From positions 1 to 9,749 of the forward strand of contig DGUF01000031.1 of NCBI GenBank assembly GCA_002394525.1: a stretch of DNA of 9,749 nucleotides. Direction: 5' to 3'. Below the pieces are notes generated by a model. It was not told the DNA's origin. It saw only the letters and a program-made list of their open reading frames with translations, and made no database searches. A program made the position numbers and the translations under genes. This document shows, piece after piece, positions 1 to 7,465 of the stretch. The stretch is from Lachnospiraceae bacterium UBA4317 (lineage in GTDB: Bacteria; Bacillota_A; Clostridia; Lachnospirales; Lachnospiraceae). Numbering within the stretch: position 1 is the stretch's first letter; every line of letters begins with the position of its first letter.

Positions 1-1293
1 CTTATCAGCTGCAGCTTCCGTCTTCACGTCAGCCTTCTTCTCTGCAGTGGTTTTTTCTGTGCCGGCCTTTTCTTTAGAAGCTTTTTCTTTGGAGGTCTTT
101 TCTTTGGAGGTCTTTTCGGCAGAGGTTTCTTTCGCTGACGCCTTCTCCTCTGTCTTCTTTTTCAGATTTCTCTTAATCCCGCCGGGCGGCGACAGGACGA
201 TGTTCTCGCCGTCATAGTCGAAGCCGGTCATGGAGATGACACCGCTCCTGTCCTTGAGGCCGGTGGCCATCTGGTGGATCTTGTACATCTTCCCGTCATA
301 ACCGGTCTTGCCCAGCTTTACCAGGACCTGGCCGAAGGAGGCAGTGAGGTTGTTCCTTTTATCGACATCGATGCTGTCCGCATGGATGCCGTAGCGGTCC
401 ATCGCCCGCAGCAGGTCCAGGACCAGGGCCTTCCCCGTCTGGTTGTCGGCCTCCACTGCGCTGCCGGTCACCGGAGCCTTGAGATCAAGGCCGTTGACCA
501 CTGTGGTATTCTCCACGCTCCTGCCGGAGATGGTCTGAACGACTCCCTCCTTGGAGAAGTAGACCTTGTCATCCTCCCGGATCACGCAGGCATTCAGGGG
601 CTTTTCTTTGATATTGACCCGAACAGTCGATGGAGAGACGATGTCTATATCAATCTGGTCAACGAAAGGAATATCGGTGACTGTCCTGTGATGGAATTTC
701 AGGGCCATGACGAAGGTGTTTTCTCCCAGCCTGCCCCTGGTGATAAAGGACTCGATCTGCTTCTGGCTGTATTTGGTGTTCCCGTAGATGACCGCTTTTT
801 CAAAGTTGAAGGTCATCAGGATCACTGCCGCCGCCATTGTGATGGCTGCCACAAAGGCAACTATGATCCCCCGCAGAGTGATCAGGCTCCGCAGGCGGCC
901 CAGGGAAGGCAGGGTCAGTATGGGCTCCGCGTCTGTGATCCTGTAGCCTTTTACGATCTCATTCGCGGCGGTATATCTGTATTTTGCACGGCCCCCTGTC
1001 CTGCCTGCGCCCACAGCGCCCACAGGCACGGCGGCTGTTTTTACGACCCCGGCGGAAGCGTAAGAGCCCATGTAGGCTCCTGCGGTCCGGCGGCCCCGGC
1101 CCATCGCCGCGTTTTTCGTGCCAGCTGCTGCTCCCCGGACTGCAGATACGGATCCTGCCTCCGGAACCGGTTCCGCCTCCTTATGGAAGCCGGGCAGGCG
1201 CAGCCCTCCAAAGATTCTGGAATGCATGCTTCCATACATCCCCCGCGACCTGGTTTCTGCTATGATATTTTGTCCGGATGCTGATTTTTTCAT
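1..1293 (-). CDS. divIB: Cell division protein DivIB/FtsQ, 3' end beyond window
   Basis: Bitopic septal protein that with FtsL forms the scaffold controlling FtsW and its partner PBP. The frame gives 431 residues with no stop before base 1, so the C-terminus is missing. ATG at 1293 is preceded by AGAGG with 7 nt spacing. Order: a long Gly/Ala/Arg-rich cytoplasmic region (about 1-137), one membrane helix (about 138-162, with GIIVAFVAAI), a POTRA-like segment (about 164-233) that opens FEKAVIYGNTKYSQKQIESF and closes VRVNIKEKPLNA, then the beta domain (about 234-370). From about 375 the sequence becomes a Lys/Glu/Thr/Ser-rich tail made of TSKEK-like units. The POTRA boundaries and the position after ftsW support the family. 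The 137-residue cytoplasmic head and the charged tail are longer than usual. Identification as DivIB is firm; the tail's role is unknown. Confidence 0.88.
   Translation of the reverse strand, partial: MKKSASGQNIIAETRSRGMYGSMHSRIFGGLRLPGFHKEAEPVPEAGSVSAVRGAAAGTKNAAMGRGRRTAGAYMGSYASAGVVKTAAVPVGAVGAGRTGGRAKYRYTAANEIVKGYRITDAEPILTLPSLGRLRSLITLRGIIVAFVAAITMAAAVILMTFNFEKAVIYGNTKYSQKQIESFITRGRLGENTFVMALKFHHRTVTDIPFVDQIDIDIVSPSTVRVNIKEKPLNACVIREDDKVYFSKEGVVQTISGRSVENTTVVNGLDLKAPVTGSAVEADNQTGKALVLDLLRAMDRYGIHADSIDVDKRNNLTASFGQVLVKLGKTGYDGKMYKIHQMATGLKDRSGVISMTGFDYDGENIVLSPPGGIKRNLKKKTEEKASAKETSAEKTSKEKTSKEKASKEKAGTEKTTAEKKADVKTEAAADK
61..120 (-). repeat. Four 15-bp tandem repeats in the divIB tail
   Basis: Four consecutive 15-base units (61-75, 76-90, 91-105, 106-120) share a cttttcttt-like core on the plus strand. 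Units 3 and 4 match at their first 12 bases (ggaggtcttttc). In the divIB frame each unit codes for five residues such as TSKEK or ASKEK. The period is a multiple of three, so gain or loss of a unit keeps the frame. The imperfect units suggest expansion by slippage followed by drift. Confidence 0.8.
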
Positions 1294-1330
1294 AACACTA
1301 CCTCTGCTGCCCTGGTCTGTCCGTATCTGA

Positions 1331-1354
1331 ACCGGTCTGCCGAAGGAGACCGGT
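1331..1354 (-). other. Perfect 8-bp stem hairpin between ftsW and divIB
   Basis: ACCGGTCT and AGACCGGT form a perfect 8-bp stem around an 8-base centre, which can add two more C-G pairs with one bulged base. It lies 12 bases past the ftsW stop and about 37 bases before divIB. No T-run follows on the minus strand, so it does not look like an intrinsic terminator. A role in RNA processing or stability of the ftsW 3' end is possible but is inference. Confidence 0.6.
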
Positions 1355-1366
1355 CGAAGTTCTTAT

Positions 1367-2614
1367 TCATCCGCTCTCTTCTGCCAGTTCCCTCTCGGCG
1401 GCAATTCTGTTGTTTTCTCTCGCGACGCTCAGCACCATCCCGATTTCCGCCAGAAGGAAAAAGAGGGAGGAGCCTCCGTAGCTGAAAAAGGGAAGGGTGA
1501 CGCCTGTGTTGGGGATCGTATTGGTCACGACCGCGATATTGAGGATCACCTGGACTGCGATATGGGTCACGACGCCCGTGACGATCAGGGCCCCGTAGAG
1601 GTCCTGGGCATTGCCCGCAACCAGGATAAATCTCCAGATCAGGAGAACAAACATCAGGATGATGCTGAGGGCTCCAAAGAGTCCCAGCTCCTCACAGATG
1701 ATCGAAAAGATCATATCATTCTGGGCTTCCGGCACGACCAGCTTCTGCATGCTCTGGCCCAGTCCCTTGCCGAAGATCCCTCCCGAGCCGATGGCGTACA
1801 GGGCCTGCAGGGTCTGAAAGCCGGTGTCCCCCGCGTAGGACTGGGGATCCAGCCACACCAGAAAGCGGACGCCTCGAAAACCCATATCGGTCTTATCCGC
1901 GATGCGGGTGATATAGACCAGAAAACCCGCGCAGGCACCGACTGCCGCTATGGCGATCGCAACAAAGCGCTTGTAGCCCGGACAGGCGACAAAGAGCATC
2001 CCGAAGGCGATGGCGAGTATGACCAGGGCCGCACTCAGGTTATTGGTCAGCTTGTAGAGCATGACAGCGATGATGGCGGAAGGGATCATGGGCAGAAGGA
2101 AGCCCCACAATTTCAGGAGTCTCCTGCGGCCGACCATCTCAATGATCCAGGCCGTGCTGATGATGATGGCCACCTTGGCCGCCTCGGAGGGCTGCAGGGA
2201 TACGAAACCGAAATCCAGCCACCGCTTTGCGCCGTTGATCTCCCGCCCGTACCTGTTGGCCAGGACGATCAGGGCAGCGGCTGCCCCGAAGGCCGGTATG
2301 ACCAGAAACCTCCACCACCTGTAGGGGATAATGGAAACGAAGGCCATGAGGCCCAGGCCAGCCAGGGTGAAGAGCAGCTGCCTCCTGAGAAAGAAGGCGG
2401 AGTCGCCATTGTACTCGACGATCCCTATATAGGAGCTGGTCGAGTAGAGCAGGACCAGTCCGAATGCCAGCAGAAACAGGACGATAAAGATCAGGCTGTA
2501 GTCCGGGACAAAGGCCGGTCTCTTTTCGGGCTCTTTTACCGGAAGTTCCTTTTTCGTCCTCTTCTCGGGTTTTCTCCAGGCAGGAAGTCTGCCCGCTTTT
2601 GTATGGTCTGCCAT
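1367..2614 (-). CDS. ftsW: FtsW, SEDS-family septal peptidoglycan polymerase
   Basis: Multi-pass membrane glycosyltransferase that polymerises lipid II at the septum together with a class B PBP. The protein is 415 residues, with a basic cytoplasmic N-terminus (1-35) and about ten hydrophobic segments. SEDS signatures are clear: GAKRWLDFGFVSLQPSE (128-144), GFQTLQALYAIGSGGIFGKG (265-284), VPEAQNDMIFSIICEELG (294-311) with Asp300 at the position of the catalytic aspartate, and NTIPNTGVTLPFFSYGGSS (365-383). ATG at 2614 has GAGGAG 12 nt upstream. The gene begins 37 bases after murD. One deviation is NNLSAA (191-196), where many SEDS proteins have a PDLGTA-like motif. Position in a dcw cluster next to divIB favours FtsW over RodA; in spore formers the same position can hold a SpoVE-type paralogue. 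Confidence 0.95.
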   Translation of the reverse strand: MADHTKAGRLPAWRKPEKRTKKELPVKEPEKRPAFVPDYSLIFIVLFLLAFGLVLLYSTSSYIGIVEYNGDSAFFLRRQLLFTLAGLGLMAFVSIIPYRWWRFLVIPAFGAAAALIVLANRYGREINGAKRWLDFGFVSLQPSEAAKVAIIISTAWIIEMVGRRRLLKLWGFLLPMIPSAIIAVMLYKLTNNLSAALVILAIAFGMLFVACPGYKRFVAIAIAAVGACAGFLVYITRIADKTDMGFRGVRFLVWLDPQSYAGDTGFQTLQALYAIGSGGIFGKGLGQSMQKLVVPEAQNDMIFSIICEELGLFGALSIILMFVLLIWRFILVAGNAQDLYGALIVTGVVTHIAVQVILNIAVVTNTIPNTGVTLPFFSYGGSSLFFLLAEIGMVLSVARENNRIAAERELAEESG

Positions 2615-2651
2615 TGATTAAAAAAACTCCTCATTGAAACGGCCGGATTCC

Positions 2652-4115
2652 TCAGGCCAGGCCGCGCACATATTCCTTGAACATATCGCCCCTGACCTCA
2701 TAGTTGGGGAACATGCCCCAGCTGGCGCAGGCCGGGGACAGGAGCACGCTGTCGCCGCTTTCGGCCAGGTCCGTGCAGGTCTTCAGACACTCCTCGAAGC
2801 TGTCACAGAACACAATTTCTTCGAAGCCGTGGCTGCGGGCACAGTCCGCGATCGCCTCGCGGGTCTGGCCGATCAGGACCAGCTTTTTGACCTTGCCGTC
2901 AAAGGCCTCGATCCATTCATCGTAGCTGTTCTTTTTGTCGTAGCCGCCGCCGATCAGGATCGTCGGGCCCGACATGGCCCGGATCCCCTGGATGGCCGCG
3001 TCGGGATTGGTGGCCTTGGAATCATTGTAGTAACGTACCCCGTTCTTTTCGGCCACAAATTCGATCCTGTGGGGGACGGGCGGGAAGCTCCGGACGACAG
3101 ACAGGATCAGGTCCATGGGGACCCCCGCCGCCTCAGTCATGGCGATCGCCGCCATCACATTCTCCGCATTGCAGACGCCGACCAGGTTCATCTCGTGCAC
3201 ATCGAGCAGGACCTCGGGCTCTTCGTGGCGGCGGGACCTGCAGATCCTGTCGCCGTCCAGATAGAAGCCCTCGCGGAGCCTGGTCTTCGAGGAGAACCAG
3301 ACCACCCTCGCCGGGCAGAGGTGGTCCCCGAAGGGCCTGAGCCAGGGATCCTCATAGTTGAGGACGCAGGTCTCCTCTTTTGCCTGGTTTTTCGCGATCC
3401 TCTCCTTGATCGCGGCATAGTTTTCCATGCTGTAATGGCGGTTCAGGTGGTCGGGCGTGATATTGAGGATCGCGCTCACGGCCGGCCGGAAACTGTCCGC
3501 CGCCTCCAGCTGGAAGGAACTGATCTCGCCGACCGTGACGGTGTCGGGACCGGTCTCCAGGGACGCGGCCGCGTAGGAACTGCCGATGTTTCCGACGACC
3601 AGAGCCCGGCTGACATAGGGGCCGGCAGAGCCTTTATTCCCCTTGCCGCATTCCTGCGCATAAGCTTTCATGATCTCGCCGACCAGGGTCGTGGTCGTGG
3701 TCTTCCCGTTGGTCCCGGTGATCGCCAGGACCCTGCCCCTGTCGTTCCTGTATCCGAGCTCGATCTCGGAGATGACGGGGATCTCCGCCTCCAGGAGCTT
3801 CAGCAGCAGAGGGGAGTCCAGCGGGACTGCGGGACTGGGGACGACCAGGTCAAAGCCCGGCTCTCCCTGACTCCTGCGCAGTGCCGCCTCGCCGTCCGGC
3901 AGGTCCCCGATCAGGACTTTGACCCTGCCTGCCTCCGCCCCGGTCAGGCCTTCCGTGACCTTGTCCAGGACCTGCTGATAGTCCGCCTTCTGATTCTGCT
4001 CCAGGACCAGGACCTCCGCGCCCAGGGCAGCCAGCATGCGCGCCGCGCCGGCCCCGCTCAGGCCCGTTCCGATCACCAGAACTCTTTTTCCTTTATAATC
4101 CATAGCTTTGGTCAT
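2652..4115 (-). CDS. murD: UDP-N-acetylmuramoyl-L-alanine--D-glutamate ligase
   Basis: Cytoplasmic ATP-dependent ligase that adds D-Glu to UDP-MurNAc-L-Ala. The protein is 487 residues, somewhat longer than the usual 440-460. Domain order is an N-terminal Rossmann-like UDP-binding domain (VLVIGTGLSGAGAARML, 12-28), the Mur ligase ATPase domain with P-loop GTNGKTT (134-140), EISSFQLE (197-204), NITPDHLNRH (218-227) and YAAIKERI (233-240, Lys237 being the likely carbamylated lysine), then the C-terminal domain with YYNDSKATNPDA (362-373) and SPACASWGMFPNYEVRGD (460-477). NDSKATN and SPACAS are diagnostic for MurD. Extra length lies near 155-170 and 285-305. Two in-frame ATGs compete (4115 and 4103), discussed with the ribosome site. 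Confidence 0.96.
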   Translation of the reverse strand: MTKAMDYKGKRVLVIGTGLSGAGAARMLAALGAEVLVLEQNQKADYQQVLDKVTEGLTGAEAGRVKVLIGDLPDGEAALRRSQGEPGFDLVVPSPAVPLDSPLLLKLLEAEIPVISEIELGYRNDRGRVLAITGTNGKTTTTTLVGEIMKAYAQECGKGNKGSAGPYVSRALVVGNIGSSYAAASLETGPDTVTVGEISSFQLEAADSFRPAVSAILNITPDHLNRHYSMENYAAIKERIAKNQAKEETCVLNYEDPWLRPFGDHLCPARVVWFSSKTRLREGFYLDGDRICRSRRHEEPEVLLDVHEMNLVGVCNAENVMAAIAMTEAAGVPMDLILSVVRSFPPVPHRIEFVAEKNGVRYYNDSKATNPDAAIQGIRAMSGPTILIGGGYDKKNSYDEWIEAFDGKVKKLVLIGQTREAIADCARSHGFEEIVFCDSFEECLKTCTDLAESGDSVLLSPACASWGMFPNYEVRGDMFKEYVRGLA

Positions 4116-4117
4116 AA

Positions 4118-4123
4118 CCTCCT
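4118..4123 (-). promoter_or_regulatory. murD Shine-Dalgarno, start ambiguous
   Basis: A perfect AGGAGG lies 2 nt before the ATG at 4115 and 14 nt before a second in-frame ATG at 4103 (residue 5, MDYKGKRVLVIG). Neither spacing is ideal. The longer start is used in the murD entry, but initiation at 4103 would remove only MTKA, and the conserved fold begins after both. Confidence 0.6.
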
Positions 4124-4171
4124 GATAAAAACAGATTCAGCCGCTCCTTTTCATGGCACCGGCACCAAACT

Positions 4172-4303
4172 GGGCTGCAATGACAGGTCCTGCGGCAGCG
4201 CAGGCTCTCTTTGTCAGAGGGCCGGAAGATGGCACGTCGCAGAACAGGGCCGCAATGACAGGTCCTGTGGCAGCGCAGGCTCTCTTTGTCAGAGGGCCAG
4301 AAG
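4172..4303 (-). repeat. 75-bp tandem duplication over mraY 3' end and intergenic region
   Basis: Two 57-base copies, 4172-4228 and 4247-4303, are offset by 75 bases and differ at only three positions, all transitions. The intervening 18 bases resemble the stretch just before copy one, so the whole is best read as a tandem duplication with one diverged side. The second copy contains the last four codons and stop of mraY (LLAL); the first carries a non-coding echo of them. Each copy holds an inverted repeat CCTGCG / CGCAGG around a 4-base loop (4189-4204; imperfect at 4264-4279) inside an outer TGACA / TGTCA pair. This explains most of the 173-base gap between mraY and murD. No T-run follows. 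Confidence 0.85.
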
Positions 4304-5260
4304 GGCGATGGCGCCCAGGACGGCCGTCGTGATCGTAAAGACCGCTACGACGCGGACCTCCGACCAGCCTCCGAGCTCAAAATGATGGTGGATCGGAGCC
4401 ATCCTGAAAAAGCGTCTGCCGTGTGTCTTCTTGAACCAGGCCACCTGGATCATGACGGACACGACCTCGATCAGGTAGATAAAGCCCACGATCGGGATAA
4501 AGAGGGGGAGCTGAAGTATGTAGGCCATGCCCGTCACAAAGCCGCCCAGGGCCAGCGACCCCGTGTCCCCCATGAAGACTTTGGCCGGATAGGCATTGTA
4601 GAGGAGAAAGCCCATCAGGGCCCCGATCATGGCCGTTCCCGCCATGATCACTCCGGAGGCGGCCAGGGCCGCCGCAATGACGAAAAAGACACTGACCGCG
4701 ATGGTCACGCAGCTGGCCAGCCCGTCCACTCCGTCCGTGAAGTTGGTCCCGTTGACCGTGGCGACCGCTATAAAGACCATGGCCGGTATGTTCAAAAAGC
4801 CAAGGTCCAGGACCCGCCCCGACATAAAGGGGATCTTCATGGCCATGGGCATATAGTGGATCCTCTGCACATAAAAGGCAAAGAGGAGGGAGACAGCGAT
4901 CTGCAGCAGCATCTTCTGCCAGGGCAGGAGGCCGTCCGACCTTTTTTTCACCACCTTGATATAGTCATCCGCAAAGCCGATCAAGCCGAATCCCAGGGTG
5001 AGGATCAGGACCGGGATGGTCCGGCTGCTCCCCCGGAAGGGGAGAAGGCAGCCTGCCGTGACTCCCAGAAGGATCATGATCCCGCCCATATTGGGGGTCC
5101 CGGTCTTTTGCAGGTGGCTCCGGGGGCCGTCATCCCGCTCGGTCTGTCCGGCCTTCAGCCTCCTGAGAAAGGGGATCAGAAACTTTCCCGAGACCGCGCT
5201 CACCGCAAAGGCCGTCAGAAAAGGGACGATCGCTGCTACAAAATCTACATCAACATGCAT
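4289..5260 (-). CDS. mraY: Phospho-N-acetylmuramoyl-pentapeptide transferase
   Basis: Integral membrane enzyme that transfers phospho-MurNAc-pentapeptide to undecaprenyl phosphate, giving lipid I. The 323-residue length and about ten membrane segments fit the family. Signatures in order are DDGPRSHLQKTGTPNMGG (43-60), FADDYIKVVKKRSDG (96-110) with the DDxxK motif at Asp98-Asp99, NGTNFTDGVDGL (170-181) with the conserved Asn and Asp residues, FMGDTGSLALGG (229-240), and APIHHHFELGGWSE (288-301), the MraY-specific HHH loop. ATG at 5260 has AAAGGA 7 nt upstream, and the gene starts 18 bases after the PBP stop. Its last codons lie in the 75-bp duplication, so the extreme C-terminus (LLAL) may have been shaped by it. 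Murein genes murE and murF, often just upstream, are absent here. Confidence 0.97.
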   Translation of the reverse strand: MHVDVDFVAAIVPFLTAFAVSAVSGKFLIPFLRRLKAGQTERDDGPRSHLQKTGTPNMGGIMILLGVTAGCLLPFRGSSRTIPVLILTLGFGLIGFADDYIKVVKKRSDGLLPWQKMLLQIAVSLLFAFYVQRIHYMPMAMKIPFMSGRVLDLGFLNIPAMVFIAVATVNGTNFTDGVDGLASCVTIAVSVFFVIAAALAASGVIMAGTAMIGALMGFLLYNAYPAKVFMGDTGSLALGGFVTGMAYILQLPLFIPIVGFIYLIEVVSVMIQVAWFKKTHGRRFFRMAPIHHHFELGGWSEVRVVAVFTITTAVLGAIALLAL

Positions 5261-5278
5261 TGGTTTTTCCTTTTATTT

Positions 5279-7387
5279 TTACTCTTCCTGTGTCTGGTCT
5301 GTTTCCTCTCCCTGCGGGTCATTCGTGTCGTAGAGGCCCAGCTCCTCCAGCTCCGCCAGCTCCTCTGCCGTGAGGGGCTCCGTCATATAGATGTTCAGGT
5401 AGGGAAGAGCTTCCGTGAGGATCTTTCTGCTCACCTGGCAGGCGCGGCCCGCTTCGTCCTGTTTCTTTTTGTTGATCCGGTCCAGGACGACATAGATGGC
5501 GATCTGAGGGTCCTCCGCCGGGGCAAAGCCCAGGAAGGATACGACATACTGGCCGTTGTCGCGGGGCAGGGTCTCCGCGGTGCCGGTCTTTCCGCCGATC
5601 CGGTAGCCGGCGGGCTTCGCGAGCTTTCCGGTCGCGTGATCCCCCTCCACGGCCTGGATCAGGTACTTTCTCATCAGGGCGCTCGTCTCCTCGGAGACGG
5701 TCTTTTTGAGGACGCGGGGTTCCATCTTCTGGACGGTAGAGCCGCCGGAGGTGGTGATCCGGTCCACAATGTGGGGCTGGTAGTAATTGCCCCCGTTGAT
5801 CAGGGAGCAGAAGCCCGACATCATCTGGATCATGGTCACTTCAAAGTTCTGGCCGAAGGAATTGGTGGCCAGGTTGATCTCCGTCATCTCGTCGGCCGGA
5901 TAGAGATAGCCGTCCGTCCTGGCCTCCCCGGCCAGGTCCACGTTGGTCCTGAGGCCGAAGTTAAAGACATTCTGGAACTTGCAGAAGGTGTCTGCCCCGA
6001 TCTTGAGGGCCTCCTGCATGAGGCTGACGTTGCAGGACCTCTCAATGGCCTGCCCGATGTCGATGACGCCGTCGCCCTCGAGGTGGGCGCAGCGGACATA
6101 GGTGTCTCCGACCAGGAGCTGGCCCTCGCAGAGGAAATGGTCCTTTGTCGTGAGCTTGCCGGAATCCAGCCCCATGGCTGTCGTGAAAGGCTTGGCCGTG
6201 GAACCGGGCTCAAAATGGGACCCGATGCAGTAGTTGTTCCAGAGCGCGCTCAGGTACCTGGCCTTGTCAGCGTCGGACAGGGACTTTGCCTCCGCCTCCG
6301 TCAGATAGGAGCTGGTCGGCATATCCTTCTCGTCCAGCTTGGGCATGCCCGCCACGGCGGAAATATTGTAGGGGTCGTTGAGGTTGAATCCCGGCTCGCT
6401 CGCCATGGCGAGGATACTGCCGGAATTGACGTCCATGATGATACAGGCGGCGTTGTTTGTACCATTTCCCTTGTGCCTGTTGTCCTTGTATTCGTCGTTG
6501 AATTCCTTGAGGTTTTTCTCGCAGATCCTCTGGAGGTTGGCATCCAGGGTCAGGACCAGGCTGTTGCCGTCGACCGGCTGGATGGTCGTCTGTTCCATAT
6601 TCAGGGACTCGTCAAAATATCCGTAGGTCCTGCCCGCCACTCCGTTGAGGGTATCGTTGTAGTACTCCTCCAGGCCGAAGGACCCCCTGTTGCTCCCGGT
6701 CGTGAAGCCGATCACATCGGCGGCCAGGCTTCCTTCCGGATAGGTCCTGATATAGCTGTCCTCAAACCAGATGCCTCTGATATTGCTGTAGACGAGCTTT
6801 ACGGGCTCCGCCTCGGAAGCACTCTTGCCGGCCTTGATGGCGGCCTCCACGGCGGCCTCCTGGGCCTTCTCCTCCGCGGCGATCCCCTCCCTGACCTCGC
6901 GGTCATATTCTTTCCGCTTCGTATAGGGGAGGTTCTTGAGGGCGATATAGTACTGGGAGGCCGGATGCGCATCGATCTCGGCCCGGAGCTCCTCCTTATT
7001 GATCCCAAGGCGAGCCGCGGCATCCAGGGAGGGCTCAAGATATTCCGGCTTTTCCAGCATCTGCCGGGCGTCGATGATCACATTGTAGACCAGCTGGCTG
7101 TCAGCCAGCACAGTCCCCTTGGCGTCCGTGATCGTCCCCCTCCGGTAGGGGAGATTTTTGTTGTCATAAGCCTGCTGGGACAGCACCTGTCTGGTGTAAT
7201 CCCGTCCATTGTCCCTCTGAATCAGAAAGAGACGGATGCCCAGAAAGGCAAAGGCGGCCAGGATCAGAAAAAACAGGAAGACCAGCCTCTTCTGCATGCT
7301 GATCGTGAAACGCCTGGGTCCCTTGCGGACAGGCTGTCTTCTTTTCTGTCCCCGCCCTATACGGCGTCCTTCGTTCTCCGTGCCCAA
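5279..7387 (-). CDS. ftsI: Class B penicillin-binding protein (FtsI/PBP2B/SpoVD type)
   Basis: Septal D,D-transpeptidase that cross-links strands made by FtsW. The 702 residues comprise a basic cytoplasmic head (1-33), one membrane anchor (about 34-56), the pedestal domain starting YRRGTITDAKGTVLADS (81-97), and the transpeptidase domain with all three active motifs: STAK (Ser396 nucleophile), SCN (451-453) and KTGTAE (600-605). The pedestal has a Lys/Glu/Ala-rich helical insertion (about 157-193). The protein ends in an acidic tail (about 669-702) and has no PASTA domain, unlike B. subtilis SpoVD and PBP2B. The start is TTG at 7387, chosen because AAAGGA stands 10 nt upstream and no ATG or GTG lies in frame back to the ftsL stop. 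The next in-frame ATG (residue 31) lacks a ribosome site and would trim the head to the membrane anchor. Whether the vegetative or sporulation enzyme is meant cannot be told here. Confidence 0.94.
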   Translation of the reverse strand: MGTENEGRRIGRGQKRRQPVRKGPRRFTISMQKRLVFLFFLILAAFAFLGIRLFLIQRDNGRDYTRQVLSQQAYDNKNLPYRRGTITDAKGTVLADSQLVYNVIIDARQMLEKPEYLEPSLDAAARLGINKEELRAEIDAHPASQYYIALKNLPYTKRKEYDREVREGIAAEEKAQEAAVEAAIKAGKSASEAEPVKLVYSNIRGIWFEDSYIRTYPEGSLAADVIGFTTGSNRGSFGLEEYYNDTLNGVAGRTYGYFDESLNMEQTTIQPVDGNSLVLTLDANLQRICEKNLKEFNDEYKDNRHKGNGTNNAACIIMDVNSGSILAMASEPGFNLNDPYNISAVAGMPKLDEKDMPTSSYLTEAEAKSLSDADKARYLSALWNNYCIGSHFEPGSTAKPFTTAMGLDSGKLTTKDHFLCEGQLLVGDTYVRCAHLEGDGVIDIGQAIERSCNVSLMQEALKIGADTFCKFQNVFNFGLRTNVDLAGEARTDGYLYPADEMTEINLATNSFGQNFEVTMIQMMSGFCSLINGGNYYQPHIVDRITTSGGSTVQKMEPRVLKKTVSEETSALMRKYLIQAVEGDHATGKLAKPAGYRIGGKTGTAETLPRDNGQYVVSFLGFAPAEDPQIAIYVVLDRINKKKQDEAGRACQVSRKILTEALPYLNIYMTEPLTAEELAELEELGLYDTNDPQGEETDQTQEE

Positions 7388-7397
7388 ATTTCTTTTG

Positions 7398-7403
7398 TCC
7401 TTT
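7398..7403 (-). promoter_or_regulatory. Ribosome site supporting the TTG start of the PBP
   Basis: AAAGGA sits 10 nt before the TTG at 7387. An ATG at 7407 overlaps this region but is out of frame. No other start codon occurs in the PBP frame between the ftsL stop and 7387, so TTG is the only upstream choice. Confidence 0.6.
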
Positions 7404-7465
7404 CCATATTCTTTCCAGCCGCTGTCCGCTTCCCCTCCAGGCCCGGGACGGCGGCCGTCTGTCTT

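Noticed and set aside
274..1284. A 336-codon plus-strand frame opposite divIB
   Set aside because: The minus-strand frame codes for a membrane helix and POTRA segment in the expected operon position; the plus-strand translation resembles no protein family.
2634..4385. A 583-codon plus-strand frame opposite murD, and a 351-codon frame opposite ftsW (1562-2617)
   Set aside because: Same cause as above: antisense shadows of genes with strong family motifs and no evidence of their own.
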